Assembly: GCF_000193375.1 (NCBI RefSeq)
Contig: NC_015315.1
Span: 628,622 to 692,621 of the forward strand
Source: Thermoproteus uzoniensis 768-20
GTDB taxonomy: Archaea > Thermoproteota > Thermoprotei > Thermoproteales > Thermoproteaceae
Direction of reading: 5' to 3'
DNA length: 64,000 nt
Shown here: piece by piece, positions 8,640 to 17,175 of the stretch
Layout of the letters: every line of letters starts with the position of its first letter
How positions within the stretch are numbered: position 1 is the stretch's first letter
Made by a program: the position numbers and the translations under genes
The notes under the pieces: generated by a model
Seen by the model: the letters and a program-made list of their open reading frames with translations, nothing else
Database searches by the model: none
What the model was told of the DNA's origin: nothing

Positions 8640-9248
8640 TCAAGGCACTTCAATATTAGCGTGTCTCTTGGCCAAATCGTGCTCGTTCTTGCCCAGCCGC
8701 CGCATCAAGTCGGCCACCACGGCGTCGAGGACCACCATCGCCGTGTCCTCGAACAGTGTGCCGAGCGGCGAAAGGGGCTCGTGGAGGCCCAGTATCTGCC
8801 TGGCGAAGTAGTCGTCCATGACGGCCACCTTGGTCCTGCCCGGGACGAACACTACTATGTCGGCGAGTTTGCCCAACGGCGAGTCGGGGTATGTGGTTAT
8901 GGCCACCACGACGGCGCCCATCTTCTTGGCGGCCTCGGCGGCGGCCACCACAATCTGGGTAGTCCCGCTGCCCGATATCGCGACCACTATATCGTCTTTG
9001 TCCACTGGAGGCGTTATGGTCTCGCCCAACACGTACGAGTGTATCCCGAGGTGGCGTAACCTCATGGCGAAGCCCCTGGCGACGAGCCCGCTACGGCCCA
9101 TGCCGACTACCAAAACGGCTCGCTCTTCCTTATATGCAGATACTAGGAGATCTGTAAACTTCCCTATACTATTTAAATCGAGCTTGTTCAGAGAATATAG
9201 AATAAAATTTGCAATCTCTAGAAAAGCCGCTTTAAATGTCTCTGACAT
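8640..9248 (-). CDS. hxlB: 6-phospho-3-hexuloisomerase (SIS domain)
   Basis: 202 residues of one SIS domain. It interconverts 3-hexulose-6-phosphate and fructose-6-phosphate; in archaea lacking the pentose-phosphate branch this reverse ribulose-monophosphate route makes ribulose-5-phosphate. Motifs: VLVVGMGRSGLVARGFAMRLRHLG near residue 45, AISGSGTT near 92 and ITTYPDSPLGKLAD near 117; the C-terminal helix carries a Glu/His pair typical of PHI proteins. The partner hexulose-phosphate synthase is not in the window. Its promoter (gctttaaaaatatag) overlaps the end of speH, so it can be read alone or after speH. Confidence 0.9.
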   Translation of the reverse strand: MSETFKAAFLEIANFILYSLNKLDLNSIGKFTDLLVSAYKEERAVLVVGMGRSGLVARGFAMRLRHLGIHSYVLGETITPPVDKDDIVVAISGSGTTQIVVAAAEAAKKMGAVVVAITTYPDSPLGKLADIVVFVPGRTKVAVMDDYFARQILGLHEPLSPLGTLFEDTAMVVLDAVVADLMRRLGKNEHDLAKRHANIEVP

Positions 9249-9278
9249 AACAGAATCAAAAATCTATATTTTTAAAGC

Positions 9279-9653
9279 CTATCTCCTCAGAGAGCGGTCG
9301 CCGCGGAATACCTCAACCCTCTGGGCGTTCAGCTCCTTAGCTATGTAGTTGAAGGCGGCCTCTGGGTCCGTGTTCCCGCAGGTATAGACGTCGACTGTGG
9401 CGAAGCCGTGTTCGGGCCATGTATGTATCGATATATGGCTCTCCGCAACTATGGCGAAGACGGTGAGGCCGCCGTTTGCGCCGAACTTGTACGTGTTCAC
9501 CGAGACCAACGTGGCGTTGGCTATCCTCGCGGCGTTTCTGACTATTTGTATAAGCCTGGTCTCGTCTCGAAGGACATCCCTATCGCAGTCGTAGAGGTTG
9601 CCGTAGACATGGCGGCCTATAACTACCGTCTCCACCCCGGCGTCCCCCCGCAT
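9279..9653 (-). CDS. speH: S-adenosylmethionine decarboxylase proenzyme
   Basis: 124 residues. It makes decarboxylated SAM, the aminopropyl donor for spermidine and longer polyamines. The self-cleavage site is AESHISIHTWPEHG: cleavage between Glu71 and Ser72 would leave a pyruvoyl group on the beta chain; His77 and Cys92 (VYTCG) are the expected processing and catalytic residues. Start ATG 9653 lies 24 bases after ttttatatac. In Thermoproteales the relatives also include arginine decarboxylases of the same fold; distinguishing the two needs comparison of the substrate pocket, so arginine decarboxylase remains an alternative. Confidence 0.88.
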   Translation of the reverse strand: MRGDAGVETVVIGRHVYGNLYDCDRDVLRDETRLIQIVRNAARIANATLVSVNTYKFGANGGLTVFAIVAESHISIHTWPEHGFATVDVYTCGNTDPEAAFNYIAKELNAQRVEVFRGDRSLRR

Positions 9654-9851
9654 GGAAGGGGGATGCTGGCGAGTATATAAAATTGACCCCTAGGAATACG
9701 CCGATAATCCCCAAATCTCGGCGCTCTTGATATAAATCACGGCGGTCGGCGCGGGAGAAGCCTCCACGTTGCGAGGCGGTCCCAACTTTGTCGACTGTCT
9801 TGTTTGGCCTATCTATGTAAGTTTATATACCCCTTCGCCTGCCTTGGCCCG
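9654..9851. promoter_or_regulatory. speH upstream region with two promoter-like boxes and a hairpin
   Basis: On the minus strand there are two TATA-like boxes: ttttatatac (about 9672-9681), the likely speH promoter, and gatttatatc (about 9728-9737). Between them lies a perfect 6-bp inverted repeat, cgccga (9699-9704) with tcggcg (9718-9723), placed just downstream of the distal box. This suggests tandem promoters or a short structured leader. A plus-strand TATA-like gtttatatac near 9834 faces the end of the citrate synthase gene and could give antisense RNA. Confidence 0.35.
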
Positions 9852-10979
9852 TTATCTCCTTTCCGCCAGCGGGATATACCTCAGACCGACGGGGCCCACG
9901 TACTTCTCGGTGGGCCTTATCAGCCGGTTCCTCGCCCTATACTCCAATACGTGGGCTATCCAGCCTGCGACCCGCGACATGGCGAAGGCGGGGAGGTTGA
10001 GGTCTGTCGGCAGGCCGAGGTACTTGAATATCACAGAGGCGTAGAGGTCTGTGTTGGCGAATATGCCCTTGCCCGAAAGCTTAGAGTGGACGTACTCCTC
10101 CAGCCGCCTCGCGACCTCGTAGGGCCTAGAGTCGCCGGACTCCTTGGCCAAGGCCTCGGCAAGCCGCCTCAAGACCTTGAGCCTCGGGTCGGGCCCCCTC
10201 TTGTATATTCTGTGGCCGAAGCCCGGGATCCTCCTGCCGGAGGCCAAGGCGGAGTCGACCCACCGCTCCACCCTCTCCGGCGACCCGATCTCCTCTATCA
10301 TCCTCGCCGCGTCTACGTTGGCCCCTCCGTGGAGAGGCCCCTTGAGGCTGGCCAGCGCGGCGGTCAATGCTGCGTACATGTCGCTGAGGGTCGAGGCGAC
10401 GGAGACGGCGGTGAAGGAGCTGTTGTTCATGCTGTGCTCGGCGTAGACAACCATCATTACGTCCATGGCCCTTATCTGCAACGGGGTGGGCTCGCCGCCC
10501 CTCAATACCTTAAGGAAGTACTCCGCCTGTCCATCCGCCGGCGGGTCGACCACGTCGAGCCCCCGCCTTATTCTGTCCCAGTTGGCGGCTACGTAGGGCA
10601 TTGCCGCCATTACCGCGAGGCCTCTCCTCAGCTCAGCCTCGCGCGACCTGTCGGAGAGATCCTCGCCGAGGGCCATAGCCGACACGGCAGTCCTCAAGAC
10701 GTCTATCGGCTCGGCGCTCCGCGGCGCCGACCTCATTATCGAGATGACGTGGTCCGGCGGCCTCCTCATGGAGGCGAGCAACCGCTTGAATTCGGCCAGC
10801 TCGGAGGCCTTGGGAAGCCTGCCGTAGATCAGGAGATATGCGGCCTCCTCGAAGGTCGACTTCTCGGCCAGCTCCTCCAGGTCGTAGCCGCGGTAGTATA
10901 TCTTGGAGTTCTCGACGTCTATTAGGCATATCTCGCTCTCCTTGACCACGACTCCCTCCAGGCCGGGCGAGTAGGCCAT
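9852..10979 (-). CDS. gltA: Citrate synthase
   Basis: 375 residues, the archaeal/Gram-positive small citrate synthase length. It condenses acetyl-CoA with oxaloacetate. Motifs: N-terminal GLEGVVVKESEICLID and YYRGYDLEELAE; catalytic His in GPLHGGAN (about residue 215), His in PGFGHRIY (about 255) and the Asp-containing NTDLYASVIFKYLGLP segment. Start ATG 10979 follows a weak gttaaaacc box at about 28 bases. 2-Methylcitrate synthase shares the fold and cannot be ruled out, but the aconitase gene in the same window favours a TCA role. Confidence 0.93.
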   Translation of the reverse strand: MAYSPGLEGVVVKESEICLIDVENSKIYYRGYDLEELAEKSTFEEAAYLLIYGRLPKASELAEFKRLLASMRRPPDHVISIMRSAPRSAEPIDVLRTAVSAMALGEDLSDRSREAELRRGLAVMAAMPYVAANWDRIRRGLDVVDPPADGQAEYFLKVLRGGEPTPLQIRAMDVMMVVYAEHSMNNSSFTAVSVASTLSDMYAALTAALASLKGPLHGGANVDAARMIEEIGSPERVERWVDSALASGRRIPGFGHRIYKRGPDPRLKVLRRLAEALAKESGDSRPYEVARRLEEYVHSKLSGKGIFANTDLYASVIFKYLGLPTDLNLPAFAMSRVAGWIAHVLEYRARNRLIRPTEKYVGPVGLRYIPLAERR

Positions 10980-11175
10980 GGCGCCGCTTAGACGACCGGT
11001 TTTAACTATTGATGTAAATATCTAATACCATAGATCATGAGAATAGACGAAAATAATAATTATATAATATGAACATTAAAGAGACGATAAAATGGTTTTA
11101 TTTATTGAAAACGCCTTTCTCTAGATTCGCATATTTTGCGGGTAAAACACTAAACTGTAGACAAGACGTAGATCT

Positions 11176-12360
11176 ATGGCGAAATTCCATATAGCCTCGC
11201 CGGAGGATATTACTGCCGGCAAGGCGACCGACATATACTTCATACGCGCCGTCGAGGCGCTTAAGGCCGCCGGGCTCGAAGACGCCGTAGTGCGGGCGGA
11301 GTTCCACGTGGCGTCTCTGCCGAAGGGCTACAAGTGGGCCGTATACGCCGGGCTTAAGGAGGCTCTCTACGCCTTGGAGGGGAAGCCCGTGACGGTCTAC
11401 TCTCTTCCCGAGGGCGCTCTTTTCGGCGAGAACGAGCCGCTCATGGTAATAGAGGGGCGGTACGTCGACTTCGCCGTCTACGAGACGACGGTGCTGGGCA
11501 TACTACGACACTACAGCAGCATAGCCTCCAAGGCCGCGAGGGTCAAGAAGGCGGCCCGGGGCAAGACCTGCCTCTTCTTCGGCGCAAGGGTCCTCCATCC
11601 GGCCGTCCAGCCCATGGCCGACAGGGCGGCGTATATAGGCGGGTGCGACGGGGTGTCGGGCGTCTTGGGGGCCGAGATGTTGAGCAAGAGGCCGTCTGGC
11701 ACCATGCCGCACGCCTTGATGATAATCTTCAGAGCGCTCAAGGGCGACCACGCGCAGGCGTGGATCTGGTTCGACAAGACCGCCCCGCCAGACGTGCCGA
11801 GGATAGTGCTGGCCGACACCTTCCTGGACGAGAGGGAGGAGTCCCTAATGGCGGCTAGACTGTTGGGCGAGAGGCTGTGGGGGGTTAGGCTAGACACGCC
11901 GGGCAGCAGGAGGGGCGACATGTTGAAGATAGCGAGGGAGGTCCGCTGGGCCCTCGACCTAGCCGGGTACAAAGACGTCAAGATCGTCGTAAGCGGAGGG
12001 CTCGACGAGGAGGAGGTGGCGAGGCTGGCGGAGGTCGCCGACGCCTTCGGGGTAGGGACCTCCATAGCCTTCCCGCCCAGCGTCGATATATCCATGGACA
12101 TAGTGGAGGTCAAAGTCGGAGGGGAGTGGATGCCCATCACCAAGAGGGGCAAGTTGCCCGGCTTCAAGCAGGTTTACGACTGCGGCGGCAAGCATATAGT
12201 GGCTCCCTGGCGCGATCCGCCCCCGCGCTGTCCCGACGGATCTACGGCGAGGCCTCTCATGAAGAAGTATATGGAGGGGGGCAAGATCGTCGAGAGGATG
12301 CCCGACGAGGACGAAATAAGGCAGTACGTCCTAAGGCAACTGGAGGCCGTGGAACTCTGA
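11176..12360 (+). CDS. pncB: Nicotinate phosphoribosyltransferase
   Basis: 394 residues, similar in length to the structurally studied Thermoplasma enzyme. It makes nicotinate mononucleotide from nicotinate and PRPP in NAD salvage. Motifs: N-terminal DIYFIRAVEALKAAG (the family's T/D-x-Y segment), FFGARVLHPAVQPMADRAAYIGGCDGVSGVLGAE (substrate pocket with H and R), SGTMPHALMIIF, and KIVVSGGLDEEEVARLAEVADAFGVGTSIA near 270-300 (phosphate site). A C-terminal Cys/His-bearing segment (VYDCGGKHIV ... PPRCPDG) may bind metal. No strong TATA sits at the usual distance; gcatattttg about 42 bases upstream may give a short leader. Confidence 0.93.
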   Translation: MAKFHIASPEDITAGKATDIYFIRAVEALKAAGLEDAVVRAEFHVASLPKGYKWAVYAGLKEALYALEGKPVTVYSLPEGALFGENEPLMVIEGRYVDFAVYETTVLGILRHYSSIASKAARVKKAARGKTCLFFGARVLHPAVQPMADRAAYIGGCDGVSGVLGAEMLSKRPSGTMPHALMIIFRALKGDHAQAWIWFDKTAPPDVPRIVLADTFLDEREESLMAARLLGERLWGVRLDTPGSRRGDMLKIAREVRWALDLAGYKDVKIVVSGGLDEEEVARLAEVADAFGVGTSIAFPPSVDISMDIVEVKVGGEWMPITKRGKLPGFKQVYDCGGKHIVAPWRDPPPRCPDGSTARPLMKKYMEGGKIVERMPDEDEIRQYVLRQLEAVEL

Positions 12361-13440
12361 TCAACGGAGGATCTTGGGCTTTATCAGAAGGGGGCCGTAG
12401 GTGGCCTCGCCTGACGTCAACATCTTGTAGAGCCTCACGAGGCTCGGCCCGACCAGCCTCGCCACGCGCTTGTTGTAGCCGAAGGCGCCGAGGAGTCTGC
12501 TGATGAGCCTGCTCTTCCGTATCTCCTCGACGTAGGGCCGCGCCAGCTGTCTATAGACCGCCTCGGCCTCGCCGGGGTTGTTCCGCACCTTAAGCGCCAC
12601 GTAGGCGGCCTGCGCGGCGAGGGCTCCCGTGGCTACGGCGTAATATATGCCCTCGCCAGTCGAGGCGTCCACGAAGCCCGCCGCCTCGCCCGCCAGGATC
12701 ACGTTGCCCCGCCCGAGCCTCCGCAGAGAGCCCAGGCTGAGGGGATGGCCCATAACCTCGCCCGCCTTGAGCCCCAGCGACTCGGCCCATTTGGCCAAAG
12801 GCCTTCTCAAATCCATCCAGGGACCCCAGCCGACGCCGATGCCGACGTCGGCTCCCCTATCCCCCAACGTGAACGCCCAGGCGTAGCCGACGCCTCCCGT
12901 CTCCTCGTGGGCGAAGTCGAAATCTATCACGCAGAGATCGCCCAAGCTCCCGTCGGCGATCGACATAAACGCTATCGCGTGTGTCTTGGAGCTAGGCGGC
13001 GGCTCCCCCAGCGATCTGGCGACGACGCTGTTGGCGCCGTCGGCGCCCACGACGACGGCCCCCTCGTACACGCCCTTCTCCCCCACGGCTCTGCCCCCCT
13101 CCACCTTCACGATCTTGTCGACGACGAACTCGGCGTGGGACTGCTCGAGGAGCGCCTTGTCGAACTCGGGCCTCCGCGTCACCCTTATGGGCTCGCCCCT
13201 ATGCGTGTACCTTATGTCGGCCACCTTCACTCTGACCTCCCTACACTCGCCGTACCAGTGGTATTCTATCCCCAACCTCTCCAACATCTTCCAAGTCCTA
13301 GGGGTCAACCCGCCTCCGCACGGCTTCTCTCTAGGAGGCTTGAAGCGGTCGACCACTAGAGTCCTCAACCCCAACCTCGTGGCGACCACAGCCGCCGTGG
13401 CGCCGGCGGGGCCCGCCCCGACTATGACCAAGTCGTACAC
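12361..13440 (-). CDS. Geranylgeranyl reductase family FAD-dependent oxidoreductase
   Basis: 359 residues. Family members reduce the double bonds of geranylgeranyl chains in archaeal ether lipids or respiratory quinones. N-terminal Rossmann FAD motif VIVGAGPAGATAAVVATRLG, then the family-specific EKPCGGGLTPRTWKML and PxxYxW-type region, and the second FAD motif GNVILAGEAAGFVDASTGEGIYYA near residue 265. GTG 13440 is the start, 28 bases after ggttaaaag; that promoter lies inside the 3' region of the upstream permease gene. Which chains it reduces is not shown here; membrane lipid saturation is likely. Confidence 0.88.
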   Translation of the reverse strand: MYDLVIVGAGPAGATAAVVATRLGLRTLVVDRFKPPREKPCGGGLTPRTWKMLERLGIEYHWYGECREVRVKVADIRYTHRGEPIRVTRRPEFDKALLEQSHAEFVVDKIVKVEGGRAVGEKGVYEGAVVVGADGANSVVARSLGEPPPSSKTHAIAFMSIADGSLGDLCVIDFDFAHEETGGVGYAWAFTLGDRGADVGIGVGWGPWMDLRRPLAKWAESLGLKAGEVMGHPLSLGSLRRLGRGNVILAGEAAGFVDASTGEGIYYAVATGALAAQAAYVALKVRNNPGEAEAVYRQLARPYVEEIRKSRLISRLLGAFGYNKRVARLVGPSLVRLYKMLTSGEATYGPLLIKPKILR

Positions 13441-13475
13441 GGTATGTCGTCACGAGGCGTACTTTTAACCTTTCC

Positions 13476-14618
13476 CTATTCGTACCTCAGCGCATCGACT
13501 ACGTTAAGTCTGCCGGCCCTAATGGCAGGAGCCAGAGCGCCGACGGCGTTGACCGCCGCAACTAGCGCGGCGGTCGCGATAGCGATGTGGAGCGGTACAG
13601 TTAGATGGATAGACATACCGGGGAAGAAGCCGATGGGCACGAGGGTCAACAACTCGACGACGACCGCGCCGGCGGCTATTCCTATAGCCGCAATTATTAG
13701 GGCTTCGTAGAGTATCATGGCTGTTATCTGTCTTCTTCTGAAGCCTACGGCTCTAAGTATGCCGAATTCCTTAGTCCTCTGGAGCACAGATATGGTCATA
13801 GTATCGTAAAGCCACAGAGCAGTAATGACAGTAGAGACGCCAGAAACCAAGCCGAGAAAAAGCTCGAGGCCGGCGAAGAACTGGTTGAGAGTCTGGACCA
13901 GCGAGAGCAAGTTCACTATCTGGGCGTCGGGGAAGGCGGCCTTGAGGAGGCTCTGGACCTCTCCAAGGTATTTGGTGTCCTTTAGCGAGACGACCACTAT
14001 TTGGTAGCCGATCTGGCCCGTCATGGATCTGAACTGGGGCTCGTCGAGTATGACCGAGTCCAGCGTGTTGATCACGCCGGGGTGCTCCGGGGCCATTATG
14101 CCCGAGACGACGACCGTGTACGACCTGCCGCCGTAGTTGAGCGTGAGGGGGTACCCCACCGAGAGTAGCTGGGCGCCAGTGTTCTGGTCGAAGGCCACGT
14201 AGTAGCCGACCACGGCGAGACTGCCGCCTATATTGTCCGAGCCGGCGTAGAGGGCGGACGAGGGCACGACCACGCCTATATCTCTGCCCGGGATCCCGTA
14301 TATGTTGACCGACTCCACGCGGCCGTTGGGGAGCCTTACCGAGCCCATGGCGACCGAGATGGGCACGACCGACGTCGCGTACGGCGCCGCGTAGGTGGCT
14401 ATGGTCGCCACGTCCGCGTCGGTGAATCTGCCGAGCACGAAGACGTTGTTCACGCCGAGGCCCTCAAAGAACTTGAGAGTCTCTGCCCTGAACGCGTCGC
14501 CGACGGAAAGCGCGAACGTGAGCGCGACGAAGGCTATGAGCACCCCTATTATCGCCCCTACGGTCCTCCCCTTCCGCTCCCTTAAGGCGCCCCAAGCCAG
14601 TTGCGCCTCGGCCAGCAC
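13476..14618 (-). CDS. FtsX/MacB-type ABC transporter permease
   Basis: 380 residues with the MacB topology: one N-terminal membrane helix after a basic RERKGRTVGAIIG segment, a large extracytoplasmic domain (about residues 45-240), then three C-terminal helices, with EFGILRAVGFRRRQI as the characteristic cytoplasmic coupling segment. These permeases work with a LolD-type ATPase in export or mechanotransmission. No such ATPase lies beside it, which is unusual for the family. GTG 14618 is leaderless, about 25 bases after ctttatatag. Confidence 0.85.
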   Translation of the reverse strand: MLAEAQLAWGALRERKGRTVGAIIGVLIAFVALTFALSVGDAFRAETLKFFEGLGVNNVFVLGRFTDADVATIATYAAPYATSVVPISVAMGSVRLPNGRVESVNIYGIPGRDIGVVVPSSALYAGSDNIGGSLAVVGYYVAFDQNTGAQLLSVGYPLTLNYGGRSYTVVVSGIMAPEHPGVINTLDSVILDEPQFRSMTGQIGYQIVVVSLKDTKYLGEVQSLLKAAFPDAQIVNLLSLVQTLNQFFAGLELFLGLVSGVSTVITALWLYDTMTISVLQRTKEFGILRAVGFRRRQITAMILYEALIIAAIGIAAGAVVVELLTLVPIGFFPGMSIHLTVPLHIAIATAALVAAVNAVGALAPAIRAGRLNVVDALRYE

Positions 14619-14647
14619 GTCGAGCGGCTCCTACAGCTATATAAAGC

Positions 14648-15598
14648 CTACAGCGACGCCACGACGTTTCTGGCCCAGAGCTGGTAGAGGCCTTTCAGAT
14701 GGACGAGCGGGGTGCCGGTGGCCATCCTGAAGGTCAGCCACCTCTTGAACGATTCCGGGTCGGACTGCGAGCTCCACTCGTCGGGAGAGATCTCTATATA
14801 CCCCTTGCTTATCTCCGAGGCGACGGCTTGCGCCGCCAACGAGGCCTGCCAGAGGGATCCCCACCCGATCGGCGGGAGGCCCAGCTTCAGGAGGGCGGAG
14901 TCGCCTATGAGGTACACCCGCTCGTACTGCGTCTCCAAGGTCTCCGGCTTGAGCTCAAGCCCAGCCGTGAGGGGGTGGGGCCTGACCGCCGGGACGGATA
15001 TGTGGAGCTCGTCCACCGCCTTATGCGGCGGCGGGTCGCCCGTCACCTCCACGCCTATTTCCTTCGCCTTGGCCTTCCAAGGCTCGAGCAGAAACACGTA
15101 GTCGTCGGAGACGTAGATCAGATGCACTGACACCTCCTTCTCGGGGAACCTGGTCTTGACGGCGTAGGCTATCTCTTGGAAGCCTATCACTGGGGTGAAC
15201 TCGCTCACTATGAAGCGCACGGCCCTCGTCCTCATCATGAGCTCGTAGAGCCTCTCGGCGCCTTCGACGCTCCAGTACTCCGCGGTCCCCACCTTGTAGG
15301 AGCCGGGGGCCAACACGACGTAGTCGCCGCATACGTTCCGTGCGTTGGAGAGCCTCACGCAAGTCCCGTCTAGGGCCGTCGCGTGGTCCCACACGTGTCT
15401 GACCTTCTTGAGCTGGGACAGAGGGAATATCAAGTCCCTGAAGGCGACCAGGCCGCCGTAGGCCATAGGTATCCCTATCACGAACTCGTGCACCGGCTTA
15501 GGCTCCACCAACACGACCTCGGCCTGCACCGCTTGAAGGAGCCTGTAGGCGAAATAGATCCCGGCGATCCCCCCGCCCACAACGACGACTCTACGCAT
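14648..15598 (-). CDS. SQR/NDH-2-like FAD oxidoreductase (paralogue 1)
   Basis: 316 residues. N-terminal FAD motif VVVVGGGIAGIYFAYRLL and the second FAD-binding YLIGDSALL followed by GLPPIGWGSLWQASLAAQAVASEI place it among sulfide:quinone reductase and type II NADH dehydrogenase relatives. The central NADH-type Rossmann segment is reduced, and the paired redox Cys of true SQR is not evident (Cys occur only in TCVRL and NVCGDY). The C-terminal YQLWARNVVASL could be an amphipathic membrane anchor. It has a full-length paralogue at 27393. Substrate unknown. Start ATG 15598 lies 25 bases after atttatattt. Confidence 0.8.
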   Translation of the reverse strand: MRRVVVVGGGIAGIYFAYRLLQAVQAEVVLVEPKPVHEFVIGIPMAYGGLVAFRDLIFPLSQLKKVRHVWDHATALDGTCVRLSNARNVCGDYVVLAPGSYKVGTAEYWSVEGAERLYELMMRTRAVRFIVSEFTPVIGFQEIAYAVKTRFPEKEVSVHLIYVSDDYVFLLEPWKAKAKEIGVEVTGDPPPHKAVDELHISVPAVRPHPLTAGLELKPETLETQYERVYLIGDSALLKLGLPPIGWGSLWQASLAAQAVASEISKGYIEISPDEWSSQSDPESFKRWLTFRMATGTPLVHLKGLYQLWARNVVASL

Positions 15599-15671
15599 TT
15601 GACAAGGATGGACGGCATCAAATATAAATCTTACGTAGAAAGGCTAAAATAGATCCCTCCGTTTTCCACGC

Positions 15672-16253
15672 ATGGAGGCCCTCGTCACCCGCGTAGGCGA
15701 GAAAGAGAACCCCTATCTGGTGGAGTTCTACGACGTCAACTGCCCCTTCTGCGCCAAGTCGGCGCTTGACCTATGGGGCGACCTCCTCGCCTCGGGCGCC
15801 TACTTCGAGCTGGTGTACCTGCCCGTCCACTACGCCATATGGAAGGACATGGGCTCGCCGAAGACCGCGGAGGGGTCCTATCTGGCAAACCTCTCGGCCT
15901 TCTGCGTCGACGACCCGGTCCAACGGGTGAGGTACTTGCTGGAGCTCTTCAAGATAACGTCCTCAGTGCGGAACGAGCCCAAGGCGATAGAGGAGCAGTT
16001 GGAGTACGCCAGGGGCAAGTTCGGCGACTTGAAGAGCTGCGTTAGGGGCAAGGTCGGCCGCCTTGCCGACGACCCCGAGCTGGCCTACGAGCTCGCCCAC
16101 GAATACGCCCTCTCCATAGACGCCGTGGTGACCGGGGTCCCCACAGCCGCAATTGTAGACGGCGGGAAGGCCGTCGAGGTCAAGGACGGCCTGGGGGAGG
16201 TGGAGGACCTCATCAAGAAATACCTCTCGGGCAAGAGGCGAGCGCCTTCTTGA
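15672..16253 (+). CDS. DsbA/thioredoxin-fold protein with CPFC site
   Basis: 193 residues with a thioredoxin-like start (YLVEFYDVNCPFCAKSAL); Cys24 and Cys27 form the redox pair. A helical insert occupies about residues 75-150, then VVTGVPTAAIVDGGKAVEVKDGL supplies the cis-Pro loop (GVP) and last strands, as in DsbA-like oxidoreductases. No signal peptide is seen, so it probably acts in the cytoplasm, where Thermoproteales proteins often carry disulfides. Leaderless ATG 24 bases after ctaaaatag. The 3' end overlaps the convergent galT by 41 bases. Confidence 0.82.
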   Translation: MEALVTRVGEKENPYLVEFYDVNCPFCAKSALDLWGDLLASGAYFELVYLPVHYAIWKDMGSPKTAEGSYLANLSAFCVDDPVQRVRYLLELFKITSSVRNEPKAIEEQLEYARGKFGDLKSCVRGKVGRLADDPELAYELAHEYALSIDAVVTGVPTAAIVDGGKAVEVKDGLGEVEDLIKKYLSGKRRAPS

Positions 16254-17175
16254 GCCTCTCGGCGGCGTCCTCCGGCGTGGTGTCGAGGGTGTATATGCCG
16301 GCTCCCGTCTCGGCGCTCGCCGCGTATTTCAGCCTCCCGTCCGGCCTATACATCCCGTAGATCTCGAAGTGTAGGTGGTAGTAGCGGTGGTCTCCCCTCA
16401 AGGGAGCTTGGTGCAGGACCATCATGTAGGGCATGGGCTTCCCAACGGCGTTTTTGAGGGCGCAGAGAACCGCCTTGAGGACGCCGGCGAGTTCCGCGAG
16501 CTCCCCGTCGCCTAGCTGGGTCAAGAGCTGGACGTGGCGGAGGGGGTATACGTGCACCTCGTGGGGCCATCTGGCGTAGTACGGCACGAAGGCGGCCCAA
16601 TACGCCCCCCTCAACAAGGCCCTGCCCGACGCCGATTCCCTGGCCACGACGTCGCAGTGGAGGCACCGCCCGCGGCCGCGCCAGTACTCCTCGGCCCTCT
16701 CGAGCTCTCTGGCCACGCGCTCCGGGACGACAGGGAGCTCGTATATCTGGCCGTGGGGGTGGGTGAGGGAGACGCCGATCTCCCTCCCCTTGTTCCTGAA
16801 ATACAGGAAGTACAAGACGCCGGGGTCCGACGCGGCCCTGGCCATCTCGTCTCTCACCATCCTCAACACCCTCTCTATCTGCTCCCTCGGCAGATCGCTC
16901 AGATCGTCCAAGTTGTGCTCCGGCGTCTCGACGACAACTAAGGCCCTGCCGTAGGCCCTCACGGCCTCGTAGAAGCCGTCGGTCTGGGGCGCCGGCGCCT
17001 CTGGCGACACCACCGGGTATCTGTTGGGCAGAATTAAGACGTCCCACCCGTAGCCGGTCTCGGGAGCGCCCGGGTCGAAGGGGCAGAAGGACTCGGGCTG
17101 CCAGGGCCTCTCCAGCCTCCTCGGCGCCACGACTATCCAATCGCCGGTGGTGGGATCCCTCCTCACCTCGCTCAT
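16213..17175 (-). CDS. galT: Galactose-1-phosphate uridylyltransferase
   Basis: 320 residues of the HIT superfamily. It exchanges UMP between UDP-glucose and galactose-1-phosphate. Active-site HPHGQIYELP near residue 140 contains the His that is uridylylated; N-terminal RRDPTTGDWIVVAPRR and RYPVVSPE are family segments; a second domain carries HEVHVYPLRHVQLL and YYHLHFEIYG. One zinc-type Cys pair (RCLHC) is kept, while the N-terminal one is reduced to FCPFD. Its ATG overlaps the galK stop (ATGA at 17175-17172), so the two are translationally coupled. Confidence 0.93.
   Translation of the reverse strand: MSEVRRDPTTGDWIVVAPRRLERPWQPESFCPFDPGAPETGYGWDVLILPNRYPVVSPEAPAPQTDGFYEAVRAYGRALVVVETPEHNLDDLSDLPREQIERVLRMVRDEMARAASDPGVLYFLYFRNKGREIGVSLTHPHGQIYELPVVPERVARELERAEEYWRGRGRCLHCDVVARESASGRALLRGAYWAAFVPYYARWPHEVHVYPLRHVQLLTQLGDGELAELAGVLKAVLCALKNAVGKPMPYMMVLHQAPLRGDHRYYHLHFEIYGMYRPDGRLKYAASAETGAGIYTLDTTPEDAAERLKKALASCPRGIS

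Noticed and set aside
9804-10925. Plus-strand open frame (373 codons) antisense to citrate synthase
   Set aside because: Shadow frame; citrate synthase motifs are unambiguous. A TATA-like element nearby could still drive antisense RNA.
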